Source of the DNA: Oceanospirillales bacterium
GTDB taxonomy: Bacteria > Pseudomonadota > Gammaproteobacteria > Xanthomonadales > SZUA-36
DNA: 13,005 nt
Assembly: GCA_003232965.1 (NCBI GenBank)
Contig: QIKG01000152.1
Coordinates: 1-13,005 of the forward strand
Reading direction: 5' to 3'
The position numbers and the translations under genes were made by a program. Positions 1 to 7,292 of this stretch are shown in pieces; position 1 is the first letter of the stretch; every line of letters starts with the position of its first letter. The notes beneath the pieces were generated by a model. It was not told the DNA's origin. It did no database searches and saw only the letters and a program-made list of their open reading frames with translations.

Positions 1-10
1 AAGTGCAAAT

Positions 11-880
11 CTAAGCTTTTTCATCTCTTCTATCCAGTGGCAAAGTATTCAATCGTGCACGCATCCAGATCGTTCTGGTAGGCGAGGTGTATGGCAATGA
101 TATTGAGACAGGCTTACCCAATAGGTATTTGGCTAAATTCTTGAACGAATACCACATACCATCGATTCGCTCTACCTCCATTCCTATAACGGTAAAGCCA
201 GCGTCTTCGAAAAATCGAGTAAGCTGTGTAACACCGCCAAACATCAGATGATCCGGCAAATTAAGAGCGCCAGGAAAATTAGAGCGCTTACCTATTTCTG
301 CAGCGTTACCCGTTTTAACCAGTATTTCTCCATCTGAATTGAGCACGCTCTTAATGCTAGAAAGAAATCCGGGGAAATCCGGGATGTGAGAAAAAACGTC
401 GATAATGGAAACTACGTCATAGGAAGCAGTGACGCCACTAAGAAAGCCCAGCCTGACCGGTAAATTAAACTCCCTTGCCTTTTCTACTTTGTGTGTCATC
501 GGTTCCAATCCTTCCACGATGCTACTTGTCGGCAGCACAGAAAGCAATGCTTGAACAAATTCACCGTAGCCTGCACCAACGTCAAGCCAGGCGACGGAGG
601 TACGGTTTAACAAATCAGGAAACAACTGTTTTACCACTCTTTCGAAATAACGCTGTTTAGAATGCATACGCCGAGTTTTTGTGTTCAGTTGCTTTCCATC
701 CTCAAAAACATGCCCACCAAGTTTAACCGATTCCTCAATATACGTTGCGTTAGGCAGAGGGTTTACATAAAGCAAACCACACTGGCCACAACATACACAA
801 TTGAAACCGTTCTCCGTAGCCCAAAGGATATGGTTGTCATCTCCACACAGTGGGCAGTTGATATCTACAAGGTTATTCAT
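11..880 (-). CDS. Class I SAM-dependent methyltransferase with N-terminal zinc ribbon
   Basis: A 289-residue protein. An N-terminal treble-clef or zinc-ribbon module has Cys9 and Cys12 (CPLC) paired with Cys31 and Cys34 (CGQC) and is followed by GLLYVNPLP, a very common opening in sugar-linked methyltransferases of this type. The Rossmann core has WLDVGAGYGEF (98-108) as the SAM loop, GLEP (124-127) at strand 2, and DVFSHIPDFPGFL (161-173) as the post-motif where many relatives have 'DVLEHV.DP..FL'. Proteins of this architecture occur in O-antigen and deoxysugar clusters and methylate sugar carbons or hydroxyls, or cap polysaccharide ends; which applies here is not decidable. The stop is 10 nt from the window edge, so the next gene of the operon is not visible. 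Confidence 0.87.
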   Translation of the reverse strand: MNNLVDINCPLCGDDNHILWATENGFNCVCCGQCGLLYVNPLPNATYIEESVKLGGHVFEDGKQLNTKTRRMHSKQRYFERVVKQLFPDLLNRTSVAWLDVGAGYGEFVQALLSVLPTSSIVEGLEPMTHKVEKAREFNLPVRLGFLSGVTASYDVVSIIDVFSHIPDFPGFLSSIKSVLNSDGEILVKTGNAAEIGKRSNFPGALNLPDHLMFGGVTQLTRFFEDAGFTVIGMEVERIDGMWYSFKNLAKYLLGKPVSISLPYTSPTRTIWMRARLNTLPLDRRDEKA

Positions 881-1115
881 GATCGAGTGCGCTCCTGTGA
901 AAGTAAGATATAAGGTTTTTCATGAAATCGTCCCCATCCCCTTCACTACCATAATCTTTGTACCCTCTTCGTGGACGAGAAATGTAAAATTCAAAACCCT
1001 GCCGAGACCACAGTATTTTTTCAAGAAATAACGAAGGTCCTCTTGAAGTAGTTTTCCGCCCAGTGCTCTGAGTTATTTCCACGACAGAAGGGACAATCAA
1101 TTAATGAACTGTCAT
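873..1115 (-). pseudogene. Small ORF interrupted by an early in-frame stop, function unknown
   Basis: An ATG at 1115 directly abuts the stop of the amidotransferase (TAAATG) but reads only MTVH before a TAA at 1101-1103. The same frame then stays open for 75 codons, starting at a TTG immediately after that stop and ending at 873, where its TAA overlaps the next gene's start (ATGAATAA, 8 nt). The peptide looks protein-like, with segments such as LFLEKILWSRQGFEFY, SRPRRGYKDYGSEGDGDDF and MKNLISYFHRS. I do not recognise the family. It could be a real gene started at TTG, a recently inactivated 80-codon gene, or the tail of a larger lost gene. The end-to-end fit with both neighbours is why I record it. 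No Shine-Dalgarno is seen for either start. Confidence 0.45.
892..896 (-). promoter_or_regulatory. Ribosome binding site for the zinc-ribbon methyltransferase
   Basis: AGGAG on the minus strand, 11 nt before the ATG at 880. It lies within the small interrupted ORF, so this gene could be translated whatever the state of that ORF. Confidence 0.55.
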
Positions 1116-2936
1116 TTATGACATTTGTGAAAATCTAGGGATGGTATTCACTACTGAAATCACCTCCTTAAAATCCATGCCTATCGCATCTAAATACCAA
1201 CGTATATTCTGATATCTGGGTCTGTTCTCGTCTTCTACTAGGTCGAGTGCTTCTGCACGAGTGATCTGTCCTTCCCGAATCTGGTTGCTACGGAATGTAT
1301 CGTGCTCAGTAAATCCAGCGACTGTGTAATAGATATAGTTATAAAACGCTGCGGTGCCGTCACCAATGCGCCAAGTGCTATTAGTATCCGGCGCTAACTC
1401 CCAGTCATAATGACTAAGGGTTTCATCCGTAATCTGTTCATCCCAACGCCAGTAATCAAAAATATGGTAGTAGTCTTTCTTCTCGGTCAAGCTACGATAG
1501 TATTCACCAGAGATGGTATCCCAAAGCGAACGATTAAAATATCCTGGGCTTTGCAGCATTGCCTTTAACCGCAAGTACTGATAATTCAACTGCTTTGATA
1601 TCCCATGCATGTAGACTCGTTTTTCTTCAAAATCAGGGCTAACTCCAAGAAAACCTGCCTTGAAATGGGTCACTTCAAGGGGATTAACTCCCCACAAGTT
1701 AAGATTGATACCTGTCTGCTTTTTTATCGCCTCTACATGCCGAAAAAAGTGTTTGTCGCCAGCCGTCAGCATACTTATCATGCCAAGGTGCGGGGATTTC
1801 AGCCAAGCCTTTAAATTCATCGCGATATTGCGACGCTTTTTTGATATGTCATCAGCAATGATAATATTTTCAACACCCAACTCAGCGCACATTCGACTAA
1901 TATTTCTTCGGCCCAAGCCAGTCACCATACCCCAATCATAGGTATAGGTAATCGGTTTCATTTTTAATTCATTTACAATCAAGTGAAGACCGTAGCTACT
2001 GTCTCGTCCACCCGAAAATGGAACAATGCAGTCAGGTTCATTTGTACGTCGATAGGGAGCAACCAGATCAAGTAACTCTTCTTTGGGCTTCGGATTATTG
2101 CGCGGCTTGTAGTTATTGCAGTAATTGCACACGCCCTTTGAATCAAACAATATATAGGGCATGGTTTCAGACAGCAGACATTTCGTACAGCGCCTGAGAT
2201 TATGCTGCGGATACTCCAACATCGCCTCTTCTGCAGCGATGTTCTTGAAGGTCGGAATCAAATTTTCGGTACGCTGCCGGTCATCACTAACACTGATCTC
2301 ATCTGCTTGCGGAACATTAAGCAACAACCCATCTTGCCAGACCTGCTCAATGTTGACACAGCCCAACACCTCCAGCGGATATCGCTCCGAAGAGAAATAA
2401 GTTGCGCCTTCATGCTTGCCGACATAGAGACTGCCATTATTGGAAAACAGTAAAACCTTACCAGCACTTGGAATCGCCAGAGCGCAAGACACCGCCCCTT
2501 TGCACAGCGACAAAACCTTCTCCGGTAGATCCACCAAAGCTACACCTTCACTCAGATGCTGGAGTGCTATGCCAATAATCACCTCGGAATCAATCTGAAA
2601 ATGACGCTGTACATCCAAAGTATCCCAGATCGCCTCATCATTCACGATGATTCCGTTGTGAATGACACAAATGCCATCACGTACCACAGGCTGGTTATCC
2701 ACGAGCCCATTAGTAATCAGTCGACTATGCCCCATCACAACACGAGTCCGTAAGTGATTTTGTTTGGTCAAAAGCTGTTTGATGTCATAGTCCGAACGTT
2801 TGACCTTATAACCATCGTGATCGTGATAAATCAGCCCGCTTGAATCACGCCCGCGCTGACGCGCGTGCAAGGCAAGCTGACGTAGATGATCGGATTCGAT
2901 TTCACGATCAGAGATTAAACCAAAAATTCCACACAT
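1116..2936 (-). CDS. Class II glutamine amidotransferase fused to WbpG/PseA-like N-acetyl-sugar amidotransferase
   Basis: A 606-residue two-part enzyme. Residues 1 to about 215 form an N-terminal-nucleophile glutaminase: Cys2 in MCGIFGLIS, HARQRGRDSSG (24-34), MGHSRLITNG (68-77) and VIHNGIIVND (91-100). Residues from about 245 carry a four-Cys zinc-ribbon-like pair (CTKC 250-253, CNYC 270-273) and an ATP-pyrophosphatase loop PFSGGRDSS (306-314). They continue with WGVNPLE (415-421) and a long tail containing STWRIGDGTAAFYNYIYYT. The second half resembles WbpG and PseA, which use ammonia and ATP to convert an N-acetyl group of an amino sugar to acetamidino. In Pseudomonas aeruginosa the ammonia comes from separate HisH2/HisF2 proteins; here the attached glutaminase would supply it, as in asparagine synthetase B. 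The Cys2 start is unambiguous because the nucleophile must be residue 2. It lies 14 nt after the glycosyltransferase. The sugar substrate is unknown. Confidence 0.85.
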   Translation of the reverse strand: MCGIFGLISDREIESDHLRQLALHARQRGRDSSGLIYHDHDGYKVKRSDYDIKQLLTKQNHLRTRVVMGHSRLITNGLVDNQPVVRDGICVIHNGIIVNDEAIWDTLDVQRHFQIDSEVIIGIALQHLSEGVALVDLPEKVLSLCKGAVSCALAIPSAGKVLLFSNNGSLYVGKHEGATYFSSERYPLEVLGCVNIEQVWQDGLLLNVPQADEISVSDDRQRTENLIPTFKNIAAEEAMLEYPQHNLRRCTKCLLSETMPYILFDSKGVCNYCNNYKPRNNPKPKEELLDLVAPYRRTNEPDCIVPFSGGRDSSYGLHLIVNELKMKPITYTYDWGMVTGLGRRNISRMCAELGVENIIIADDISKKRRNIAMNLKAWLKSPHLGMISMLTAGDKHFFRHVEAIKKQTGINLNLWGVNPLEVTHFKAGFLGVSPDFEEKRVYMHGISKQLNYQYLRLKAMLQSPGYFNRSLWDTISGEYYRSLTEKKDYYHIFDYWRWDEQITDETLSHYDWELAPDTNSTWRIGDGTAAFYNYIYYTVAGFTEHDTFRSNQIREGQITRAEALDLVEDENRPRYQNIRWYLDAIGMDFKEVISVVNTIPRFSQMS

Positions 2937-2950
2937 ACCAAAGATTCCAA

Positions 2951-4096
2951 TTAGTTTTCAAGCACCCGAGCATACAGTGCTTTTAATTTATTAGCTTGCG
3001 CATCCCATCCATACGTCTCCAAACTATTGGTATTAATGGAGAATTTCAATTCATTATCACAAATTCTTGTCATAGCTTGGCTAATCGATTCGGCATCAAG
3101 CTCTACACACAAACCAAGGTTATGCTTATTAACGAGAAACGAAATATCAGGAAAATTTGAAGCAAGTACGGGTACCCCTGCAAAAATGTACTCAAATAAC
3201 TTGTTTGGAAGGGAATAGAAATCACTTAGCGAAATATTTTCTATTAAACAAAGACCAAAATCCGCTGACTTCGCAACTTCAACTACTTGCTCATGGGGTA
3301 CTCGCTCATGGAAAAAAATATTTTGAGCTGAGACGCTTTTTCGTTTGAGAGCGTCAAGCATATCCCCATCCCCTAAAACTACTAAAGCCGTATTGGTGTT
3401 GCCTTTTTTAAAAACATCGACAATCAGTTCAATCCCGCGTCCACTCATGACCATCCCAATATATATAAATATTTTTTTGTCTTCTGCAATGCCGAACTTG
3501 TGACGCAAGTATGATGAATCAACGCGCGAATGTTTTTCAATTAGCGGGGAATTCAAGACTACCAACGTTTGTTTCTTCCCAATATTTTGTTGGTACCACG
3601 TACCGATAGAGGGGCTTACTACAAGCAAAGCATCCACGAACCGCCAAAGACGCTTTTCGATAAACAAAACCAACCCACCCTCAAAACGTGATTGTCCATT
3701 CTTATTTGATTCAAGCTCATGTGCATCGTACACCAGCTTTGAGCCTTTGATTAACTTAATAAGGACACCAATAGGTAACGCCAAGATATCGTTGCAGTGT
3801 ATCAAATCTGGTTTTATCTTACCCGCACTAATAAGAGTTTTGATATAAAATTCAATTAAAGAAAAAATATGCCGAACCACAGCAGGAAGAAATGTCATTT
3901 TTCTTGAGGAGAGCACTATTGATTCAATACTGAACTCCTCGCTTCCATGAGAAGGAGTCGTGTTTTGCTTTCGCTCACTGATACCGACCCCGTATACAGC
4001 CGCACCCACATCATAAGCGACTTTCATTTCTTTCAAAATGCGGGAATCGACGTTAATATCCGTGTGGGATATATGTAAAAAAACCTTATTTTTCAT
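2951..4096 (-). CDS. GT4-family (GT-B fold) glycosyltransferase
   Basis: A 381-residue retaining-type glycosyltransferase that would add one sugar to the undecaprenyl-PP-linked repeat unit at the cytoplasmic face. The N-terminal domain shows HTDINVDSRILKEM (11-24), DLIHCNDILALPIG (97-110) and LVYDAHELES (121-130), all typical of GT4 enzymes. The C-terminal domain shows YIGMVMSGRGIELIV (212-226), LGDGDML (241-247) and FHERVPHEQV (262-271). The donor-binding segment is ENISLSDFYSLPNKLFEY (286-303), which continues into IFAGVPVLAS. This is the E-x-E region, with Glu286 and Glu302 the likely acidic residues. It has no membrane segment. The gene overlaps the polymerase end by 11 nt, and an AGG lies 7 nt before the ATG. 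Donor and linkage cannot be inferred. It is the only glycosyltransferase in the window, so others must lie outside. Confidence 0.9.
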   Translation of the reverse strand: MKNKVFLHISHTDINVDSRILKEMKVAYDVGAAVYGVGISERKQNTTPSHGSEEFSIESIVLSSRKMTFLPAVVRHIFSLIEFYIKTLISAGKIKPDLIHCNDILALPIGVLIKLIKGSKLVYDAHELESNKNGQSRFEGGLVLFIEKRLWRFVDALLVVSPSIGTWYQQNIGKKQTLVVLNSPLIEKHSRVDSSYLRHKFGIAEDKKIFIYIGMVMSGRGIELIVDVFKKGNTNTALVVLGDGDMLDALKRKSVSAQNIFFHERVPHEQVVEVAKSADFGLCLIENISLSDFYSLPNKLFEYIFAGVPVLASNFPDISFLVNKHNLGLCVELDAESISQAMTRICDNELKFSINTNSLETYGWDAQANKLKALYARVLEN

Positions 4097-5462
4097 TCCT
4101 ATACCTATACCTCAATCGAATTGCCCCCCTACCCGCAACAAATAACCCTGCCATTACAATCACCATGATCACCCAAAGATAGATATCTACGATAAAGACA
4201 CTTAAACTTGCTCCTGCAAGATCCTTGAAATGAAGGCTTGCCCAGACAATCAAGGCGATAGTAGTAGGTGTAACTCTCGTCCGCATGAGGAAAATATTGA
4301 ACCAATAAAGAAGAAAGCCAATAATAAATGGGGGTAACAGCACTCCGGAAAAACCAAAGTTAGCGTACATTTCACCCCAAAAAAATGTAGGCATTGAACC
4401 GACTACTCCTCGTTCGCTGAGCTGTGGCATGACTGTATGCATAACCTCTACAGTCAATTGAACTGGTGTATACGGCAATAATCCCCCTGGGTTTGGAAAC
4501 GACAAACCATAAAGATAATCCATCTGTTTTGGGAACAGCTCCACATAATGATACAACCCTTGCATTTGTCCAGAAAACAATCTTGAAAATGCATGTTGAA
4601 CGCCCGTTACTATATCTGACGAGCCCTTGAAGAGCCAAAAAGATATGCCCATCAACAGGAAGAGCCCAGCAATTCCAGTAAAAAAATACAGCTTAGATAT
4701 AAGTCCATTTTTTTTGGCAATAATATATGTAAAAAAAACTCCGATCAAAAGCCAAAGAAAAGGAGCTTTTTCGGTCGCTGCCAACATCGACACTGAAGCA
4801 ACCAAAAAGAACAGAGAAAACATGATCAAATGACTTGCTTTTGGCTTGGTTAAATACAATGCAAATGACGCAAAGACAGCTATAGACAATAAATCCCGCA
4901 TAAAGAGCTTATACCAATGGTACTTACCTGCAAATTCATTTCCCATCAACGATCTGAGTTTTTCTGAGGTAAGTCCCGTGTCTATAAACCCCAAAGCCGA
5001 AAAGAGGGCAATATTGTTAAGCCCAATGATTTGGAAATAACGGAAAAGAACCAACGAACTTATTACAAATAGCAAAACAATTACAAATCTTTCTAAGCTA
5101 TTTGCTGACTCGACTGTTTGATCAAAGGCATTATAACTGTATCGCCCATGTAGCGAACCAAAATATTTCTTGGCAGCGATAAATCCAAGTAGTAGCAATG
5201 TAATCGTTATCGAAGAGTATGCGAACACAATCAACATGATAGCCTTATCTTGGACATAATATGAGCGGTAATTATCAAGCCCAAAATACAATATAGGAAA
5301 ACCAATATATTGATAAACGTAAATACCGATCATCAAAATGGAAGGAATAGAGATCCTTAGCATATTGATCCCAGCTACCTTTAGCATCTTCTGCCAAAAT
5401 ATTGGCAACAACACCCAAAGAATTAAAAAAAAGTAGTCTTCAATCATTGTCTGGAGCGCCAC
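4086..5462 (-). CDS. wzy: Wzy-like O-antigen/oligosaccharide repeat-unit polymerase
   Basis: A 458-residue integral membrane protein with about eleven hydrophobic segments (roughly 10-28, 37-60, 74-97, 124-146, 187-205, 210-229, 233-249, 256-277, 372-394, 398-413, 420-443). A long polar loop at about 278-371 separates the late helices. The loop ends in GSMPTFFWGEMYANFG (355-370) followed by FSGVLLPP, a pattern seen in repeat-unit polymerases of the O-ag_pol_Wzy type. Wzy joins undecaprenyl-PP-linked repeat units on the periplasmic side. Overall sequence conservation in this class is poor, so the call rests on topology, the loop motif and a cluster that also encodes Wzx. The start is GTG, overlapping the deacetylase-fold gene by 23 nt. 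The end overlaps the glycosyltransferase by 11 nt. Short A/T homopolymers are frequent in the gene. Confidence 0.85.
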   Translation of the reverse strand: MALQTMIEDYFFLILWVLLPIFWQKMLKVAGINMLRISIPSILMIGIYVYQYIGFPILYFGLDNYRSYYVQDKAIMLIVFAYSSITITLLLLGFIAAKKYFGSLHGRYSYNAFDQTVESANSLERFVIVLLFVISSLVLFRYFQIIGLNNIALFSALGFIDTGLTSEKLRSLMGNEFAGKYHWYKLFMRDLLSIAVFASFALYLTKPKASHLIMFSLFFLVASVSMLAATEKAPFLWLLIGVFFTYIIAKKNGLISKLYFFTGIAGLFLLMGISFWLFKGSSDIVTGVQHAFSRLFSGQMQGLYHYVELFPKQMDYLYGLSFPNPGGLLPYTPVQLTVEVMHTVMPQLSERGVVGSMPTFFWGEMYANFGFSGVLLPPFIIGFLLYWFNIFLMRTRVTPTTIALIVWASLHFKDLAGASLSVFIVDIYLWVIMVIVMAGLFVAGRGAIRLRYRYRNEK

Positions 5463-6822
5463 GCCATCCTAGTGCATTTTGAAAGAATTCGTAATGCTCA
5501 CTCGTTTCAAAAGAGGAGTTGTGCCACAAAATAGTGAACTGACCTTGGGCTTTCTGACAATAGTCAATCAAACGCCTTGAATACTCAATCGCTTCCTTCC
5601 CTAGTCCCAGTCCCATGTAAATGGGCTCGACCACACTGCACTCCATGAGAATCAATGGTCGCTGCGTTAGAAACAATATTGTCTGATCAGTCGGGTCATA
5701 CATCGTATATTCATGGCAGGTTCCACAGCGAAACCCAGCATGAGCCGCGTAGTAAAGCGAAGAATCATAAGTCAACCCAGCATCATTCCAGGCTCGCATG
5801 GTGGTCGGCTGTTCCCAGCGCAGGTAGTGCATGCGCCCTCCCCAATCATCTTGATGGATTCCCTCTTCGTCACAAACCCTCTTCAATCGTTCAAATTCCC
5901 GTTTGATTAAACCTGGTTTTCTATAGGTTTCGTAACTCGGATGTATCCCTATTTCATGTCCCCGCTCGTGTATTCGCCTCAACAAGTCACGAATCTTTGG
6001 ATGCTCAACATCGTAATCGGCATCCATCGCCAGATTCGTACGCCCGCAAAGAAAGTAGAAAGCGCTTCGCAAACCGTGACGTTCAGATTGATCCATAATC
6101 CAGTCAAAGGTATTAAACGGGTCTCGCTGTAAGTCCCCGCCACGTACTGCCATCCAATTACGGTAGCGCTGCCAACCCAACATCACACTCTTTCGCTTCA
6201 CAATATCACCAGCGATCTGCCTGGCAATGCTCTTGCCAGGTACAAACAGATATTGAAAGGGTCGATCCACATCATGCGAAACTCGCATCTTGAACTCATG
6301 CCGCTTCAATTCGACTCCCGACCATTGCAACAAAATAACCTGCCCTAGTATATGCAACCACTCATCCACTACTGGCCTATCCAAATAGCCATGTCGAAAC
6401 GCATGTGACGCAATCGCAGGAAAACGGTCGTGGTTGTCCAGATCAGTCCGACCGATCTCCTCCACCCGCGCGAGCATCCAATATGTCAGACCAAGAATAT
6501 CGTAGTGAATTATATGATCCGCACCACACAGCTCAATTAGTGGCGCAGGCAAGTGCGCAACCCCTGGTGCTGGCAAAGGCCCTCCTAACACCGACCACCA
6601 CCCCTCCGCGTCAGCATCCCAGCGGATACAGGGTAGATCCAACCGGGGTAGCGTGAAACATTCTTCTAGACTATCGAAAACAATAGCACCTTCCATCCCT
6701 TTCAACTTGAGAATAAAGTTCTGTTCGACACGCTGAAGATCCCATTCGTGTCCGAAACGTTCAGAAATAATTAGTTCAAGCCAGTGCAGCGCCGAATTGG
6801 TGATTGGAAAAGTTTTCAACAT
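5440..6822 (-). CDS. Polysaccharide deacetylase-fold (NodB-like) protein
   Basis: A 460-residue, apparently soluble protein with an N-terminal accessory region (about 1-180) and a carbohydrate-esterase-4-like barrel. The barrel carries VSHDVDRPF (about 181-189), where the Asp pair fits the NodB metal and catalytic motif, and GHEIGIHPSYE (about 288-298), the H-x-x-x-H type metal motif. Also visible are WGGRMHYLRWEQP (about 327-339) and YDSSLYYAAHAGFRCGT (about 352-368), which resemble the later active-site segments. No signal peptide is visible, so it probably acts in the cytoplasm, perhaps on a nucleotide- or lipid-linked sugar. Proteins of this type occur in many O-antigen clusters without a defined substrate. 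A GTG seven codons upstream (6843) is an alternative start; neither start has a strong Shine-Dalgarno. The end overlaps the polymerase start by 23 nt, and it is GC-richer than its upstream neighbours. Confidence 0.8.
   Translation of the reverse strand: MLKTFPITNSALHWLELIISERFGHEWDLQRVEQNFILKLKGMEGAIVFDSLEECFTLPRLDLPCIRWDADAEGWWSVLGGPLPAPGVAHLPAPLIELCGADHIIHYDILGLTYWMLARVEEIGRTDLDNHDRFPAIASHAFRHGYLDRPVVDEWLHILGQVILLQWSGVELKRHEFKMRVSHDVDRPFQYLFVPGKSIARQIAGDIVKRKSVMLGWQRYRNWMAVRGGDLQRDPFNTFDWIMDQSERHGLRSAFYFLCGRTNLAMDADYDVEHPKIRDLLRRIHERGHEIGIHPSYETYRKPGLIKREFERLKRVCDEEGIHQDDWGGRMHYLRWEQPTTMRAWNDAGLTYDSSLYYAAHAGFRCGTCHEYTMYDPTDQTILFLTQRPLILMECSVVEPIYMGLGLGKEAIEYSRRLIDYCQKAQGQFTILWHNSSFETSEHYEFFQNALGWRGAPDND
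5467..5470 (-). promoter_or_regulatory. Ribosome binding site supporting a GTG start for the polymerase
   Basis: AGGA on the minus strand lies 4 nt before the GTG at 5462. The alternative ATG five codons later (5447) has no comparable site, so the GTG is preferred. The site lies inside the 3' end of the deacetylase-fold gene. Confidence 0.5.
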
Positions 6823-7014
6823 ACAGCTCGTAGGCTTATACACAGATCATTTATCTAAAACTCGCTTTAAAACTAAATTTATAGAAAGCATACTCTCATC
6901 ACACTCATAAAAACATCAACATTTCTCGAAAAAATACCGATATTGGATATGCCCAGCAACTCGATTTATGTTGTAACTTTTAATTTTAAAAATGGGTTTA
7001 ATTAGCGTGAAATA
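6823..7014. other. AT-rich spacer between the acyl-ACP module and the deacetylase gene
   Basis: About 190 bp without a supportable gene, by far the longest gap in the window. It is strongly AT-rich, with several A/T runs. I see no GC-rich stem followed by a U-run after the ACP gene, so no intrinsic terminator is called. The best promoter-like pair reading leftwards is TTGCTG (6954-6959) and TATTTT (6931-6936) with a 17-nt spacer, which is a poor match to sigma-70. The spacer separates AT-rich genes from a GC-richer one and may be a module junction. Its left edge depends on the start chosen for the next gene: 6823 for ATG, 6844 for GTG. Confidence 0.5.
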
Positions 7015-7266
7015 TTACGAATTTGAATTATTAATGATTACGTCAATTAGCATTTGAACATTGTTAATATCACCTATTTCATCCGCACTCATACGCACAC
7101 CAAACGCCTTTTCAACGGTAGTAACCAGCGTTATATGAGCTAACGAATCCCACTCCTCAATCTCCAATGGAGATGTTTCTTCCGAGATCACTAACGAATC
7201 ATCCAAAAAGACATCTCGGAAAATATCCTGCAACCCAAGAATTAAATCTGCCCTAGAAACACTCAT
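7015..7266 (-). CDS. Acyl carrier protein
   Basis: An 83-residue acidic, helical protein with the carrier-protein signature IEEWDSLAHI. Ser41 in DSL is the expected attachment site for 4'-phosphopantetheine. The four-helix pattern is clear, with LILGLQDIFRDVF forming helix 1, SLAHITLVTTVEKAFG helix 2 and VQMLIDVII the last helix. Length and motif are normal for a discrete type II ACP. The W before DSL is common in secondary-metabolism and polysaccharide-linked ACPs and unlike housekeeping AcpP (DSLD). It follows the FkbH-like gene by 26 nt and has its own GGAGA site. It most likely carries the glyceryl-derived acyl group used by the AAC(3)-fold transferase. A phosphopantetheinyl transferase is not in the window, so a host enzyme must activate it. 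Confidence 0.93.
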   Translation of the reverse strand: MSVSRADLILGLQDIFRDVFLDDSLVISEETSPLEIEEWDSLAHITLVTTVEKAFGVRMSADEIGDINNVQMLIDVIINNSNS

Positions 7267-7275
7267 TACTTAAAG

Positions 7276-7280
7276 TCTCC
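7276..7280 (-). promoter_or_regulatory. Ribosome binding site for the acyl carrier protein
   Basis: GGAGA on the minus strand, 9 nt before the ATG of the ACP gene, is one of the better Shine-Dalgarno sequences in the window. It fits a carrier protein needed in excess over the enzyme encoded just upstream. Confidence 0.65.
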
Positions 7281-7292
7281 AATTAAATTAAC

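Noticed and set aside
1116..2936. Glucosamine-6-phosphate synthase (GlmS) or plain asparagine synthetase
   Set aside because: The N-terminal glutaminase is shared, but the second half has a CxxC/CxxC ribbon and a WbpG-like ATP-PPase instead of the GlmS sugar-isomerase domains. Its tail does not look like an AsnB C-terminus.
6931..6959. Sigma-70 promoter (TTGCTG, 17 nt, TATTTT, minus strand)
   Set aside because: About half the consensus positions match, in a very AT-rich spacer where such pairs arise by chance. It is mentioned in the spacer entry but not called as a promoter.
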